Of a DNA stretch of 64,000 bases, positions 12,830 to 23,434 are shown in pieces. Each line of letters starts with the position of its first letter. The stretch's first letter is position 1. This stretch comes from Collybia mongolica (Eukaryota > Basidiomycota > Agaricomycetes > Agaricales > Clitocybaceae): assembly GCA_013420905.1 (NCBI GenBank), contig JAAXNY010000010.1:1302001-1366000 (forward strand), in the 5' to 3' direction. Position numbers and translations under genes: made by a program. Under the pieces are notes generated by a model, which was not told where the DNA came from, ran no database searches, and saw only the letters and a program-made list of their open reading frames with translations.

Positions 12830-14970
12830 ATGAACTCAATCGACGCGACATACGGCAGTGCGTTCATAGGCCTCATCGCTGGTGCAATGTTTGTCGAAAC
12901 ACCGCTTCACCTGTGGTAGAACTGAAAGCAATTTGTCATAGCTTATATGGCGTCACTTTACTTCAAACGTGGGTAATCCTTATCGGGGTGAAACCAACTA
13001 ATAAGTTTTTCCAGTTTCCTGTACTACAGGTACACTAAAGTCTTGCAATCGTCTGTGTTTTTGTTTGCAACTAATGATGACAATAGGCAATACCCCCGAG
13101 ATTCAATCTTTATCAAGCTTCTAGTAAGTCATTACAAGTCGGCTACTCCAAATATGCTCGAGTTACCCTTATCCGCAGGTCTTTCTTTTATGGTGATCAC
13201 TCTTTCGGGACCGGGGCGACTTCACAAGTAATAGGAATTTATAGGGTTTTGGATACTACCCACTTGGTCTTATGCACGGTCGCGATGTACTGGTAGGTCT
13301 TGGGCCTTGATGACGATTAAATGCTAGCCAACAGGACGAAGGTATCTGGTGACAAATTATTCAAATCCAGAAGCGCTAAATAAGACAACCTGGTAATTCG
13401 TTTGTGCACAATTTACAAGGAAAACGCTCAATTGGTGCCTTATCTAGGAGCATAGATGTAAGACATGTTACTGAAGAAGCTCTGACTTAAGACGCTCTTT
13501 TTGCAGCTACAGACGGACTGTAACGTGTGGATCTCTCTTAGATTGGCAGTTTATGGTTCTGACACGCTGGTCGTCTCCTAGGGACTGATTGGCCTCATTG
13601 TCGAGTGGTACGTTCCCAACACACGTCGGGTGCAGTTGACACCCGTCTAATCATATACTCTGTAATTCCGAAGCTTCTTTGCTCGAAGAGTTTGGATCAG
13701 TACGAATATTCACAACTATGCGAATACGAGGCACGACTAACAGTATTAAAATGCAGTGTCAAGTAACAAATTCCTCACTGGGGTTATTGTGCGTTCTTTG
13801 TTGTCTAATATCTTGACTTAACTCCCGAGATGAAACGCCACTCATAGGTCGTATTGGCATGCGTACATTTCGGTACTCGGCGTCTCGTTTTTAATCTGAA
13901 TTGTAAGCCTTACTATGACACATTGGTGTAATAGGCCTCGGTATAGGTATGTTTCATACCCTATGGAACGAAGCGCGTGTTGCAGCTAATGCGTGGACCA
14001 ATCGTAGTCTTCACCATCGAAGGGTAAGATCAACGTGACTATATTCTCCGCTTTGACTGACGTATTCCATAGCTTCCTTCTCGTTGACACCCGGAAATTT
14101 GGCCAATTAATTGTTGGATCTTTTCACTGCCATTGCCTACCTCATTTAACCGAAACCACAGTGGGTAACTAGTGCCGGGCTGGGGAGTGCTGCAGCAGCC
14201 GATATTATTATTGCGTGTTCCCTTTGCTACTATTTTATGAAGAACCGCACGGGATTCTCGCGGTGAGTGTGGGGGGAAAATCATGGTTGATTTCACTCAC
14301 TGGGTGTATCGTCGATTCTAGCACTGATTCTTTGATAACCACACTTATTATTTATAGCCTCACAACTGGCCTAATAACAAGGTTTTTTTTATTTCGGATG
14401 AAAGGGAATGAGTGATCTGACCGCTGCCCTTGTACAGTGTCATCGCGTCTATCGCGGTTGTAACAGTGAGTAAATGATTTCATGTCGCTTTCATACTTGC
14501 CTATATGTGACAGTTCGCTATCATGCCAACGAACTTTGTCTGGATGGCGTTCTTCTGGATCCTTGGAAAATGTACGGAACGAGTCAACTCACTTGTCAAT
14601 CTCTTGATCGCGCGCTGACACCGTTATAGGCTACGTGAATTCTTTGTTGGCCGCGTTGAGTAATCCTCCTCTCTGTCACGCTCTTTTTTGTTGATCACGT
14701 CTATAATTTGGTAGGTTGAACAGTCGTGAATCTCTCCGCGAGAGGGTAGCGCCACAACCCGACACGTTCCTTCAGCTGTCGCCATTCCGGGTCCCTTCGT
14801 CGGGTGCAGTCCCTGACAGTCTAATGGCGGCAGTCCATTACAAACAGACCGAAGCAGCGCCAGCGACGGGCGTCAACATTCATATCCAGACGGTGTCAAA
14901 GACTGATTACGACGATCCTGATGACTCTGTTAGTAAATCCACGGAATATCTTGGGCCAGTCGTATTCTAA
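12830..14970 (+). CDS. DUF6534-family multi-pass membrane protein
   Basis: Member of a large membrane-protein family expanded in mushroom fungi; no function is established. The gene is cut into many very small exons, yet the phases fit. It starts MNSIDATYGSAFIGLIAGA, then ILYGVTLLQTFLYYRQYPRD, SIFIKLL, VLDTTHLVLCTVAMYW, YLVTNYSNPEALNKTTW, SIDLQTDCNGLIGLIVECFF and ARRVWIS. Further on are SNKFLTGVI, VVLACVHFGT, GMFHTLWNEARVAANAW, a serine-alanine hinge, and then ADIIIACSLCYYFMKNRTGF, which is the start of the DUF6534 domain. After it come SLITTLIIYSLTTGLIT, SVIASIAVVT and FAIMPTNFVWMAFFWILGKC. A hydrophilic tail ends TEYLGPVVF, stop 14968-14970. About seven membrane helices are predicted by eye. 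No frame break was found once tiny introns are allowed. Confidence 0.85.
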
Positions 14971-15780
14971 TACGAGTATTAGTCGCCCACGATTGCATCA
15001 GCAGCGGCTTCGTTCGCATAGAAAATGTACTTCACCACGGCAACGCGGCCCTTCTTGTCATAGATACCCTATTTTTTTTGATTCTAGGGCACGGAATTTG
15101 CCAGAATTTAGTGTTACCTGACTTATTCTCCCATGGATTAACCTCGGTAGATGGTTAAATTTCTTTGCTCCTTCTCCAAAAGGTGTGTGCTTTTCCATGG
15201 GGTGTCAGGGCTACTTTTAGGTGCACTTCATTGGCGGGAGTCTTGGGAACCTTGGAAAATTTGAAGCGATGAACCAATTGTGGGGACATTGCTGGCTCCA
15301 GCGAACGGTAAACAAAAAGGTACAAGGTACATTGTCATGGACGGTTCTTATCGATGGCCGAGGAGGGTATCTGCATGGTTTTGTCGGTCAAGGGAAGCAC
15401 CAATACAAACCTCGTTTCGCTTTTGAGTGAACGTTTATCCAACATTTTACGCCATGGTAACTTCCCGCGACCGACAGTGCGGGCAATTATGAATATGTAT
15501 TGAGTGAATCAGTCCGGCGGCGGCTATGTGTTTTTAAAAGTCTCCCTGGCACTCCAGGCCGTCGGCGACGAGTCGAAACCCCGAAGATAACCCTTGTTAA
15601 ATGGCCCTGTTGTGTAGTTGGTCAAAAGTACATTTTGTTTTCTTGTCGGAGATGAAGTTGTGAGCTGCCAACTGGGTTGCTCGTTTGTGGTTTGAGTCGG
15701 AGTTGGTTTTGCAGCGCTTCCGAGTGCCGACAGCTTGCAACCGCGTCTACCACGTGGTCTGAAGACCAACACCGCGACAA
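14971..15780. other. Intergenic, no gene recognised
   Basis: Downstream of the DUF6534 gene and upstream of RTT109. One short plus-strand open frame (15221-15430) shows no family features. The last ~150 bp presumably contain the RTT109 promoter. Confidence 0.45.
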
Positions 15781-17373
15781 ATGACAATTGGCCTCCGTGA
15801 TACCCTGCTCGCTGCTCTCGCTCACTTACCTGGAACGCGTGAATTCCACATACATGTCTTGGTTTCATCTCCCAGAAAGAATGCAACCCTTTTTCCATTC
15901 GCCATCCCACGGCCCAGGGCATATCTTCAGGACATCCTGATCCTAATTTCAGAGCAAGCCACGCCCGATTCGTCGCGCATACTCGTTACTGCAATTGAAG
16001 CGTGCGTTTACAACGTAGCATCCACTTCTTGTGCGATTCTTTACGTGTCCAAGGTGGATTCCACTGGACAGGGAGGAGCGCCCTCACCGACATCTGCAGC
16101 GGTTCGATCTTTGCTCACGTTTTATGCGAATCCCGCGACACGTCCTGTTGCCGCAGACCATCTCTGGATCCACTTATTTGCGCGTGCACAGGCCCAATAT
16201 CTGTTTCCCAACTCATCAGAACATCCAGGAAAACGCCCCTTGAGCGACATTAAGCTTTGTGCATGGTGGAGACGTGTATTGTCGGATGTAGCGGGAGAAC
16301 TGGATGCACAGGTGCGGCCCGGGCCCAAGGTTGAATTATATTACATCCTTCCAGGATATAGCGAATTTGAGGCTGTACATGCACTTAAAAATGCCTCTTC
16401 TCCCGCCGCCGGTTCGTGGAAGTACGGACATCCGTACACTCAAACCAACATCCCCCTTCCCTGTCCATCTGAACATTCTGGAGGCCTAAAAAATTTAGGT
16501 CACTTCATTCCATCATTCGATGATGACCCAAAATCTCGTTTTATGGACGAGATCGCATACACCACGGACGGGGATGGTGTCAGGTCTCCGGCGAGAAAGC
16601 GTTCGCGCGCTATGTCACACGGCGAAGGCTCATACTCTAAGGGGAAGGAAGCAGGTGTGGAAAAAGACACACAGAGCGGCCCGCTGGGAGAACTAGGCAA
16701 AGTCTCCGCGGATGAGTTCTGGGAACGTATGTCGTTCCGTCAGGAGTGTGTAGCAGGGGCCGTTACTGGCTTCTTTACAATGGGTGTATCTTCACCTCTC
16801 CGGGATGCAGACAGCTCCCATTCGACAGTATCCCCGCTAGCCCCACAGCCTGGACAAGTCTCCTCCCAGATCAACAAGCGTATACTAACATCTCTGACAA
16901 CCAATGTCGAGTTTTCGAACGTTGAGCGTTCGATCCGGGCCACCGAGATACTGGAGAGCGCTATCAAAGGGCTGTGTGAAGGTATCGCGCCAATTCCCAT
17001 CACAAATACTCACGGACCACCACGGGCTTTAGTGAACCCCCGCGATTTTGACCGACGTACCCCCGAGCCTGAAACATCATCGCAGACTCTCCTGGCACCG
17101 CCGCGCACCCCTCCACGGACGCCCCCTCCACGTCTAGTGCACGGAAAACGCATCATTCCTGATGTCTCTCCTAATCCATTTCCGGAACCAGTGACGTCGC
17201 TTGAGACTTACAACTCGCATATTTATGGGTCGATATGTGTTAGCAACCCGGTAACTGCGGCGACGGTAGGGAGTCAGAGTAGTATGGTTGCCGAACAGGA
17301 GGACGCCAAAGCAGCATCAGCACACGTGACGGTACTGGCAGTTCGGAAGAAAAAGAAGAGGGCGGCCGAGTGA
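15781..17373 (+). CDS. RTT109: Histone acetyltransferase RTT109 (KAT11 family)
   Basis: Fungal-specific acetyltransferase that acetylates newly made histone H3 (Lys56 in the family) with chaperones Asf1/Vps75, supporting replication and genome stability. A single uninterrupted exon of 530 residues, unusual among the intron-rich neighbours. Visible family landmarks: the N-terminal block LLAALAHLPGTREFHIHVL; ACVYNVASTSCAILYVSKVD; the core HLWIHLFARAQAQYLFPNS then KRPLSDIKLCAWWRRVL; YYILPGYSEFEA; WKYGHPY; the acidic catalytic-site motif DDDPKSRFMDE; and EFWERMSFRQECVAGAVTGF. A long low-complexity proline-rich tail ends in KKKKRAAE, a likely nuclear signal. The start at 15781 puts the first conserved block at residue 5. 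Stop at 17371-17373. Confidence 0.92.
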   Translation: MTIGLRDTLLAALAHLPGTREFHIHVLVSSPRKNATLFPFAIPRPRAYLQDILILISEQATPDSSRILVTAIEACVYNVASTSCAILYVSKVDSTGQGGAPSPTSAAVRSLLTFYANPATRPVAADHLWIHLFARAQAQYLFPNSSEHPGKRPLSDIKLCAWWRRVLSDVAGELDAQVRPGPKVELYYILPGYSEFEAVHALKNASSPAAGSWKYGHPYTQTNIPLPCPSEHSGGLKNLGHFIPSFDDDPKSRFMDEIAYTTDGDGVRSPARKRSRAMSHGEGSYSKGKEAGVEKDTQSGPLGELGKVSADEFWERMSFRQECVAGAVTGFFTMGVSSPLRDADSSHSTVSPLAPQPGQVSSQINKRILTSLTTNVEFSNVERSIRATEILESAIKGLCEGIAPIPITNTHGPPRALVNPRDFDRRTPEPETSSQTLLAPPRTPPRTPPPRLVHGKRIIPDVSPNPFPEPVTSLETYNSHIYGSICVSNPVTAATVGSQSSMVAEQEDAKAASAHVTVLAVRKKKKRAAE

Positions 17374-18185
17374 TATACGCATTCTGGGTTGGAGGGGTAC
17401 GGGTCGCGTGTTCGTGCGTTCTCTTTGATGGGGTACTTATCAGAACTCGATTTTAATTCACGCGTGGTGACTCTTTGTTTTGGTGTAACAAAAGTTTTTG
17501 ATTTGTTGGGTTGTAAAGATTGTTCTATATCATGGATTGATGGTATCGATAATCAGGAGGCCTGGAGGGGGGGGGCTCAGCAACGAAACCAACGTGGGGT
17601 ATGCGTGACGACCGGGTGACTATTTAGGAGCTCTTAGACTGACAGTTGAAACGAGTGGGGTAAGGATGATATACCCGACTTGTGGTAGCTCAAATGACAC
17701 GAATGCTACGAGTGCATGTGAGACTGAAGATGGCGTAAGAGGGGGGATGCATGAGAGACAGGCAGTGTACATGACGTTTTAGTTGGGGTGCTTGAAAGCA
17801 CTGCCCGTCTGATGAATCCGTGGTCGAAAGCTGCCGGTGGAATCAATGATTGGCAGCAGCGGTATTGTCGTGTTTCGCAAGAGCCTCTGGTTTCAGACTG
17901 ACAGCCCAAGCTTGCTGTACAGTTGAAATATAAAAAGGGTTTGATGATCGAACTCAGATTACGCGAGACCACCAGATTCGATTCGGAATTCTTCCTCATC
18001 TTTTAATTAACACATCTCCGGCTCGAATCCGTTCTTGGCAAGCTGCAACCAACATTCCACAGTTCTCCTCCTCCCCGACGACCACGACAACGTCCACCCA
18101 TCCCTCTCTCCCGCCTTCTCTTCCTCCCCCCCACTTCCCTTTCTTCTTCTCTCTCCCTCCTCTCTCCCATCACTCTCCAGCACCC
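17374..18185. other. Intergenic; ends in a strongly pyrimidine-rich leader
   Basis: No coding segment recognised. From about 18058 to 18180 the plus strand is almost all C and T (runs of TCCTCC, CCCTCC, CTTTC). In fungi such CT tracts mark strong promoters or transcription starts, which fits the gene starting at 18186. The role is inferred from position only. Confidence 0.4.
18058..18180 (+). promoter_or_regulatory. CT-rich tract before the 18186 gene
   Basis: About 120 bp of pyrimidine-rich sequence ending 5 bp before the ATG. CT-rich blocks next to transcription starts are well known in filamentous fungi; here this is an inference from composition and location. Confidence 0.45.
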
Positions 18186-20430
18186 ATGGCTGTCAACCAC
18201 GGCAGCATAGCGACACATGTCCCACAGTCCCTTCCCTCCTTCGCACAGGCTTTCAGCACCCAGTCTCTAGGCAGCATCTCCTCTGGAAATAACTCTCTCC
18301 CCCCCATCCAGACACGCTTCCCACCGATGGACAATCGCCGCGTCGACTCTCCCTCAGCTCTATCCAAGTCTCGCCCCGCCAGCGAGGAGTCGTCCTCCGG
18401 CCCAAACAGGACCGCTACCAGGAAGCGCTCTCGCAACGACGTCACGTCAAACACACGCGATGACGACCACTCCAATTCAGAGTACGTCTCTTCGCTTACA
18501 CACTCTTTCTTCTCTACCGAACAATCACTTATCTTAATCGGCTCCTCACAGTGGCTCGCCGCGTCTAGTCCATATAAAGGAAGAACACGATCACGAAATG
18601 CTCGACCCCTCCCCTCCCCCTCCTCCTCCTCCTCCAGCAAGACCGGCCCCTGCCTCCGACGCCGGCGGCGCGCCCCCACCCTCTAGCCTTCATCCCCACC
18701 ACCCTTCAAAAAAGCGCCGGGTTACCATCAGCGGTGCTCCACATCCACTCAACACTGATGTACGGCCTCCTGTTGATCAGACCAACTCAACCCCAATATC
18801 TCCTGTCGTCATGGGGTTCACAATCAAGCGTGACAATCCCTCGGCGATTGAGCAAGTTCGATCCATGATCACCGTCAAACAGAAGCAAAAGGCTCTTATT
18901 GAACAACGCAGGGGGAGCGTGGCTGGTGTGCTGTCCCCGAGCGTAGCTACCGGCAATCTTGTTCCTCCTGTGGAGGTGGTGGCACCTTCCAAAACAACCC
19001 CTTCTTCGCGCACCTTGCGCCGCAGCCCGAATACAGGGGCTAGTGCACGTCGTCTAACTAATAACCCCAGCCAAGGTAAACCCCGACCTCCTAGTCCAAG
19101 TCCGGTTACCGTTCCCAGCCAACAACAGCCTGCGGCACCCCTTCCAGCGCAGCCAGTTGCTGCCCATTCTCTGCCACCCCCACCTATTAGTTTCGCCCGC
19201 CGTCGTGCCGGACTACTAGGCGCCAACTTGAAAAAACCTGCTAATATTATCATCAGTCCCAGGGAGGCACATACACGTGAACAGTTCCACCCTGCTATTC
19301 AAAGTGCCCCGCCAGTACCTCATGCCGGATCCGGTCAGTCGGCATATTATTCGGGAAGGTTCCCAATGACACTACCCAGTCTACCACCCATGATGGGTGG
19401 AGGCGATAACGTGCGTCGTATCGCAAGCAACGTTCCCCCCACACCAACCCGGCTTGCAATGCAACGCAACGCTCAAAATACTGTCAATCCCCAACCTACC
19501 ACCGGTCGGTCACCACCTACAGCTTCGATTCCCATTGCTTCCACCCGGGTGCCACCTACACCGAGCTCACTTCAACATCCGGGGTACTCTGGCGACAAGT
19601 CTGCGTTCCTCGCTCCGTTTGAAGTTTTCTACGACGCCCTCAACGATTCGAAACAAATGAAGAACTGGCTTGGAGAACAGCTGCAGAGGTCCGATGCTTT
19701 GATGCGAACACTGACTCAGCAGCAGGAGAAACTCAATGAAATCGTTGAGACCATGGTGGAGAAGAAGGTGGCTGACGTGCGATCAGAAATGGCGGGTCTC
19801 AATCGACGTGTCGCAGAGCTCGAAGACGCTCTTCGAATTGCAGCATCGGGCCGCCGCCAGAGTATAGATGCCACAGGAGGTACAAAACCCAAGGGCAAGG
19901 CCCCTCATCGAAACGGGATCACCACTGGGCCAACAGCACCTGAAACATACACGTTCCCTCCAGTGTCCGCCTCCGTAGAATCCTCGCGACCCATCCGAAG
20001 ACCATCTTCTCCTGGATGGGGACAAGACCGGGATTCCCGTGAACATCCTACAGTACTAGAGCACGATAATGGGTCGCCAGCTCCTTTTGATTCCATGCGT
20101 ACATCTATGTCCTCTTCAAGGCTGGACCACCCACGCTCCCAGCCCTCGGAGGCGCCATCCCAAACTCGAGCATCCTATGCGAAACAATCACCCCCTCAGG
20201 GATTCCGTGAAGCATCAAATGCAAATCACACGCTGCCATTGCCCTCAGCGCATGGAAAGGCACAACAGAGCTCGCAACCGGAGCGTGATCGACAAGGGAC
20301 GAGCCGACAGTCTTCATCCCATGGTACTCCGGCTTCTGAACAAATGGGAAGTCCACCCCATAAACGCGCCGGAAGTCGCAGAAACTCCATCATCATGTCA
20401 TCGCCAGATGGCCAGGTGGATGGCAGCTAA
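18186..20430 (+). CDS. Conserved-looking nuclear protein of unknown function (724 aa)
   Basis: Two exons, 18186-18481 and 18552-20430; the 70-bp GT..AG intron joins in phase to give SNSDGSPRLVHIKEEHD. I do not recognise a named domain. The N-terminus (MAVNHGSIATHVPQSLPSFA) and the block KKRRVTISGAPHPLNTD followed by SPVVMGFTIKRDNPSAIEQV and RSMITVKQKQKALIEQRR look like conserved islands in otherwise disordered Pro/Ser-rich sequence. The middle carries a long proline run. A likely coiled coil lies at about 19690-19850 (QQQEKLNEIVETMVEKKVAD, then SEMAGLNRRVAELEDALR). VHIKEE fits a SUMO consensus, and KKRR and HKRAGSRRN resemble nuclear signals. It is probably a nuclear regulatory or adaptor protein; that is inference. 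The start was chosen because it is the first ATG after the CT tract. Confidence 0.75.
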
Positions 20431-21183
20431 ATACCTGTTGGTATCACGCTTTCCTTGTCTTAATCCGCTTTCGATACCGCTCTCCTTTTTTTTTTGTTTT
20501 TTGTTTTTTTTGTTTTTCGTTTCTTGTTCACGACACATATGACATCTTGGACGTTGTATTTTCTAGCACATCCACCCTCTTTGCTCTCTCTCCGCCAACG
20601 ATTGGCCTCAAAACATGTTTCCTCTTTTTTTTTTTTTTTTCCTACTTTCCTGATGTGGGATTTTTCTTGTCTGCACTGGGGGGATTTCTGGAGACCATTC
20701 TGTCCTTTCTCGTCTGAACCTGCGTTGACTTTTGAGTCATAACCTTCGTTTCATTCACAGCATCTTCCATTTATATGTACTTAATAGACAATGTACACGT
20801 ACAAATAGTGCCCTCCGCTCCTTGAAATACTCCTCGGACTCTTCATAATGCTATCAGACCTGGGATTCCCCTTCAAACCTCATGACCCCTGGCCAGGGCT
20901 CGTCCATATGCGTGACCAGTGACCAACCATTCCCAAGCTCAACTTGGGACGAGATATATATGGTTTTATGGCACATACACGTGCACCCAATGACCCTCGG
21001 CCACCGTTCGACCGACGACCGACCCGACCTTACCCACTGACCAATACTGAAAATGATTTGGCAGCCTGGGCCAGCTTCTATTTGATCTTGGATTTTTTTA
21101 AAAAAAGCGACGCGTAAAACATCAGATTTGGTTAGTGTTTTCATCTGCCAATATCTTGCTATTCCTGCGCCAGAATCACGATC
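20431..21183. other. Intergenic, T-rich
   Basis: Long T runs at about 20490-20525 and 20625-20640 follow the stop codon and probably belong to the 3' untranslated region. No gene is recognised. The upstream region of the transferase gene begins near 21080. Confidence 0.4.
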
Positions 21184-22248
21184 ATGGCTGCCACAATCCG
21201 CCGTCTTGCTTCCTTTTCCCGCGCATTGCCCTCCGCAAACTCTACAAGGCCCTTGGTGTTCTACACCGCGCCGACTGCGAATGGACGCAAGGTCTCCGTC
21301 CTTTTAGAGGAACTGAAGGCCGCGTACGGCCTGGACTACGAGTGCGCTGATAATGCTTTTCGCGCCCGTGCCTTACCAATGACCGCCCATCTGCACTTCC
21401 AGCATGCAGAAGATCAGCATATCCAATAATGTCCAAAAGGAACCGTGGTATATCAAGATGAATCCGAACGGGAAGATCCCCGTCATCATCGACCGTGCGC
21501 GCGACAACTTTACGGTCTTTGAAACGGCTGCGATTCTGCTGTACTTGGAACAGCATTATGACACAGAACGCCGGTTTTCATTTGATCCAGTTGAGCAGCC
21601 TAATGACTACAGTGACATGCTGCAGTGGATATTCTGGGCGGTGTGTCGTTTAGACTGCGCTCGGCGATGTGATTAATACTTACTGGCCTGATAACCCAGC
21701 ATGGAGGCCTGGGCCCAATGCAGGGACAAGGTGCGACAGATCCAGTTCTGCTCTGCCATAGGACCTTCCTGATGGTGGTGTCTTGTATCAAGCTTTCCAT
21801 TATTGGAACGCAGCTCCTATGGAGGTCCCCTATGCTAAAAAGAGTTGGTTGATTGATATCGGGGTGTTTCTGGACACGTCCTGATTATATATAGGGTACT
21901 CGGATGAGACTGAAAGGCTATACGGGGTCCTGGAACTCCGCCTCACCGATCGCGAATACCTTGCTGGTCCAGGTAAAGGGGTGTTCTCCATAGCAGATAT
22001 GAATGCACAACCGTGGTATGCATCTGTGTTGTGGCCTTTATTTCGGTATGGCCTAAATGGTGTTAGGATCTTCTCACACAAAGGAGTTGGTATAGAATCG
22101 ATAGACAAATGGCCGAACTTGAAGGGAAGTCGATTATCCTTGCGTTTTAGAGGATCTGTTGAAAAGATAGTTGTTCCTCTTACAGAATTGGTTTGAACGG
22201 ATATCGGAGAGGCCAGGTGTGAAAGCAGGGTATAAAGTACTTGAATGA
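21184..22248 (+). CDS. Glutathione S-transferase (URE2/GTT-like)
   Basis: Conjugates glutathione to electrophiles, or works in redox control. The five exons I could join give an N-terminal thioredoxin-fold part: [20 protein letters not shown], then [37 protein letters not shown] (the cis-proline loop) and [15 protein letters not shown]. The helical domain follows: [69 protein letters not shown]. The tail is SIDKWPNLK and [19 protein letters not shown]. The residues before RPLVFYT ([17 protein letters not shown]) are basic and serine-rich, so a mitochondrial presequence is possible. Introns are in phase. The last part near 22025-22190 has two small introns whose edges I place less surely. Confidence 0.88.
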
Positions 22249-22454
22249 AATAGACTATTTGTAGCGTTTCAAAACTTGCAAGCTCATTGCGTGTTGCGGG
22301 ATGACTGACCGGATAAGGGAATTCAACGCGAACGGCGGGCTTCTAAACGGGCGACAGCTGCGTGGGAACCATTAGGTAAGATTTTGTCAAGCTCGAAGAC
22401 TGGACGTGTTCAACATCCGCCCTTGCACCTTGAAAATATCCACGCTCGGTCGCG

Positions 22455-23027
22455 ATGAGCGTTAACCAGCGGCTCTCATTCGCTCTAACGTTCAATCGGA
22501 CATACGCGACGCGCTGGCCTCGTCCAAAGCCAGGAACTTCTGAGAGGCCAGCCTACCATGCACCTGACCCGCTCATTAACAATCCAAAGGCTGCTGTCAC
22601 GCCGCTGGAAGACGAAAACCTGACGTTTATCCACCGACCTCCACCCACGTCGCCTTCTCCATTCTCACTTACATCAGCCCCCACCTCACCGTTGCTTCGA
22701 CCACACCCGTCCCCCGTAACGGGGCCCCTTCCTCCTTTCATACGCCCGTCAGCTGATAAAGTGCAACCCCAACGCGCGCCCGATGAGACGGTCGCCGAGA
22801 TTCGAAGGCTTCGACTTTCAGATCCCACTAAATACAGTCGAGGGAAGCTCGCCCAAATGTTCGGCTGCACAGAAAACTTCGTGTCCAGTATAGCAGCCCT
22901 GAAAAAACCACAACGGAAAGCGTTGATAAGGATAAGGGAACAGAAGCATGACGCAGTCAGAGAAAAATGGAGCGAGAAGAAGTCGACAGTCCGCGCAATC
23001 CGTGCCAAGCGGCGTGAATTTTGGTGA
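22455..23027 (+). CDS. Mitochondrial large-subunit ribosomal protein mL58 (MRPL20 type)
   Basis: Fungal-type mitoribosome protein, 190 residues in one exon. It starts with a basic presequence (MSVNQRLSFALTFNRTYAT), then the block APDPLINNPKA, followed by ENLTFIHRPPPT, a proline-rich linker, and the helical core EIRRLRLSDPTKYSRGKLAQ and MFGCTENFVSSIAALKKPQR. It ends in a strongly basic stretch, KKSTVRAIRAKRREFW. The FIHRPPPT and C-terminal RRxFW signatures are those of the yeast MRPL20/mL58 family. It lies 206 bp after the transferase gene on the same strand. Confidence 0.88.
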   Translation: MSVNQRLSFALTFNRTYATRWPRPKPGTSERPAYHAPDPLINNPKAAVTPLEDENLTFIHRPPPTSPSPFSLTSAPTSPLLRPHPSPVTGPLPPFIRPSADKVQPQRAPDETVAEIRRLRLSDPTKYSRGKLAQMFGCTENFVSSIAALKKPQRKALIRIREQKHDAVREKWSEKKSTVRAIRAKRREFW

Positions 23028-23389
23028 ATTGTGGAAGAATGTTTATTCTGATAGTACGTGTGGCTACTTGTTCGTGAATATTTGTGGTACTTAACGCCTG
23101 TTAGTAGATCTACTTATTACCCCTCTTTAAGAGGTTATTGTACACACTCCCTCGAGAGGAAGTACTCTGTGATTGGCTGGCGGAGTCCCGCTCCCCAAAA
23201 TGGCAATTTAATGTGTCCGTGCCTTCCGCATCCCCCTCCGCGCATTTTGAGACCCCAATCAACCTAGGCCGGTTTCAGAGGCTAACACATTTTCGCAAGT
23301 AGACATTCACATGCGTGTTAAACATTTCAACCATTTGGTAAAATCAAATTGCTCTGATCGCTCGAGTCACTTCCGCCCCATTTTTGCCA

Positions 23390-23396
23390 TATAAAA
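23390..23396 (+). promoter_or_regulatory. TATA-like box upstream of the malic enzyme
   Basis: TATAAAA about 39 bp before the ATG at 23435. The role is inferred from sequence and distance. The rest of the 23028-23434 gap shows nothing else recognisable. Confidence 0.35.
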
Positions 23397-23434
23397 ACAC
23401 TGAAGTCGATCATTCTCCTTTCGTTTCCAATACA

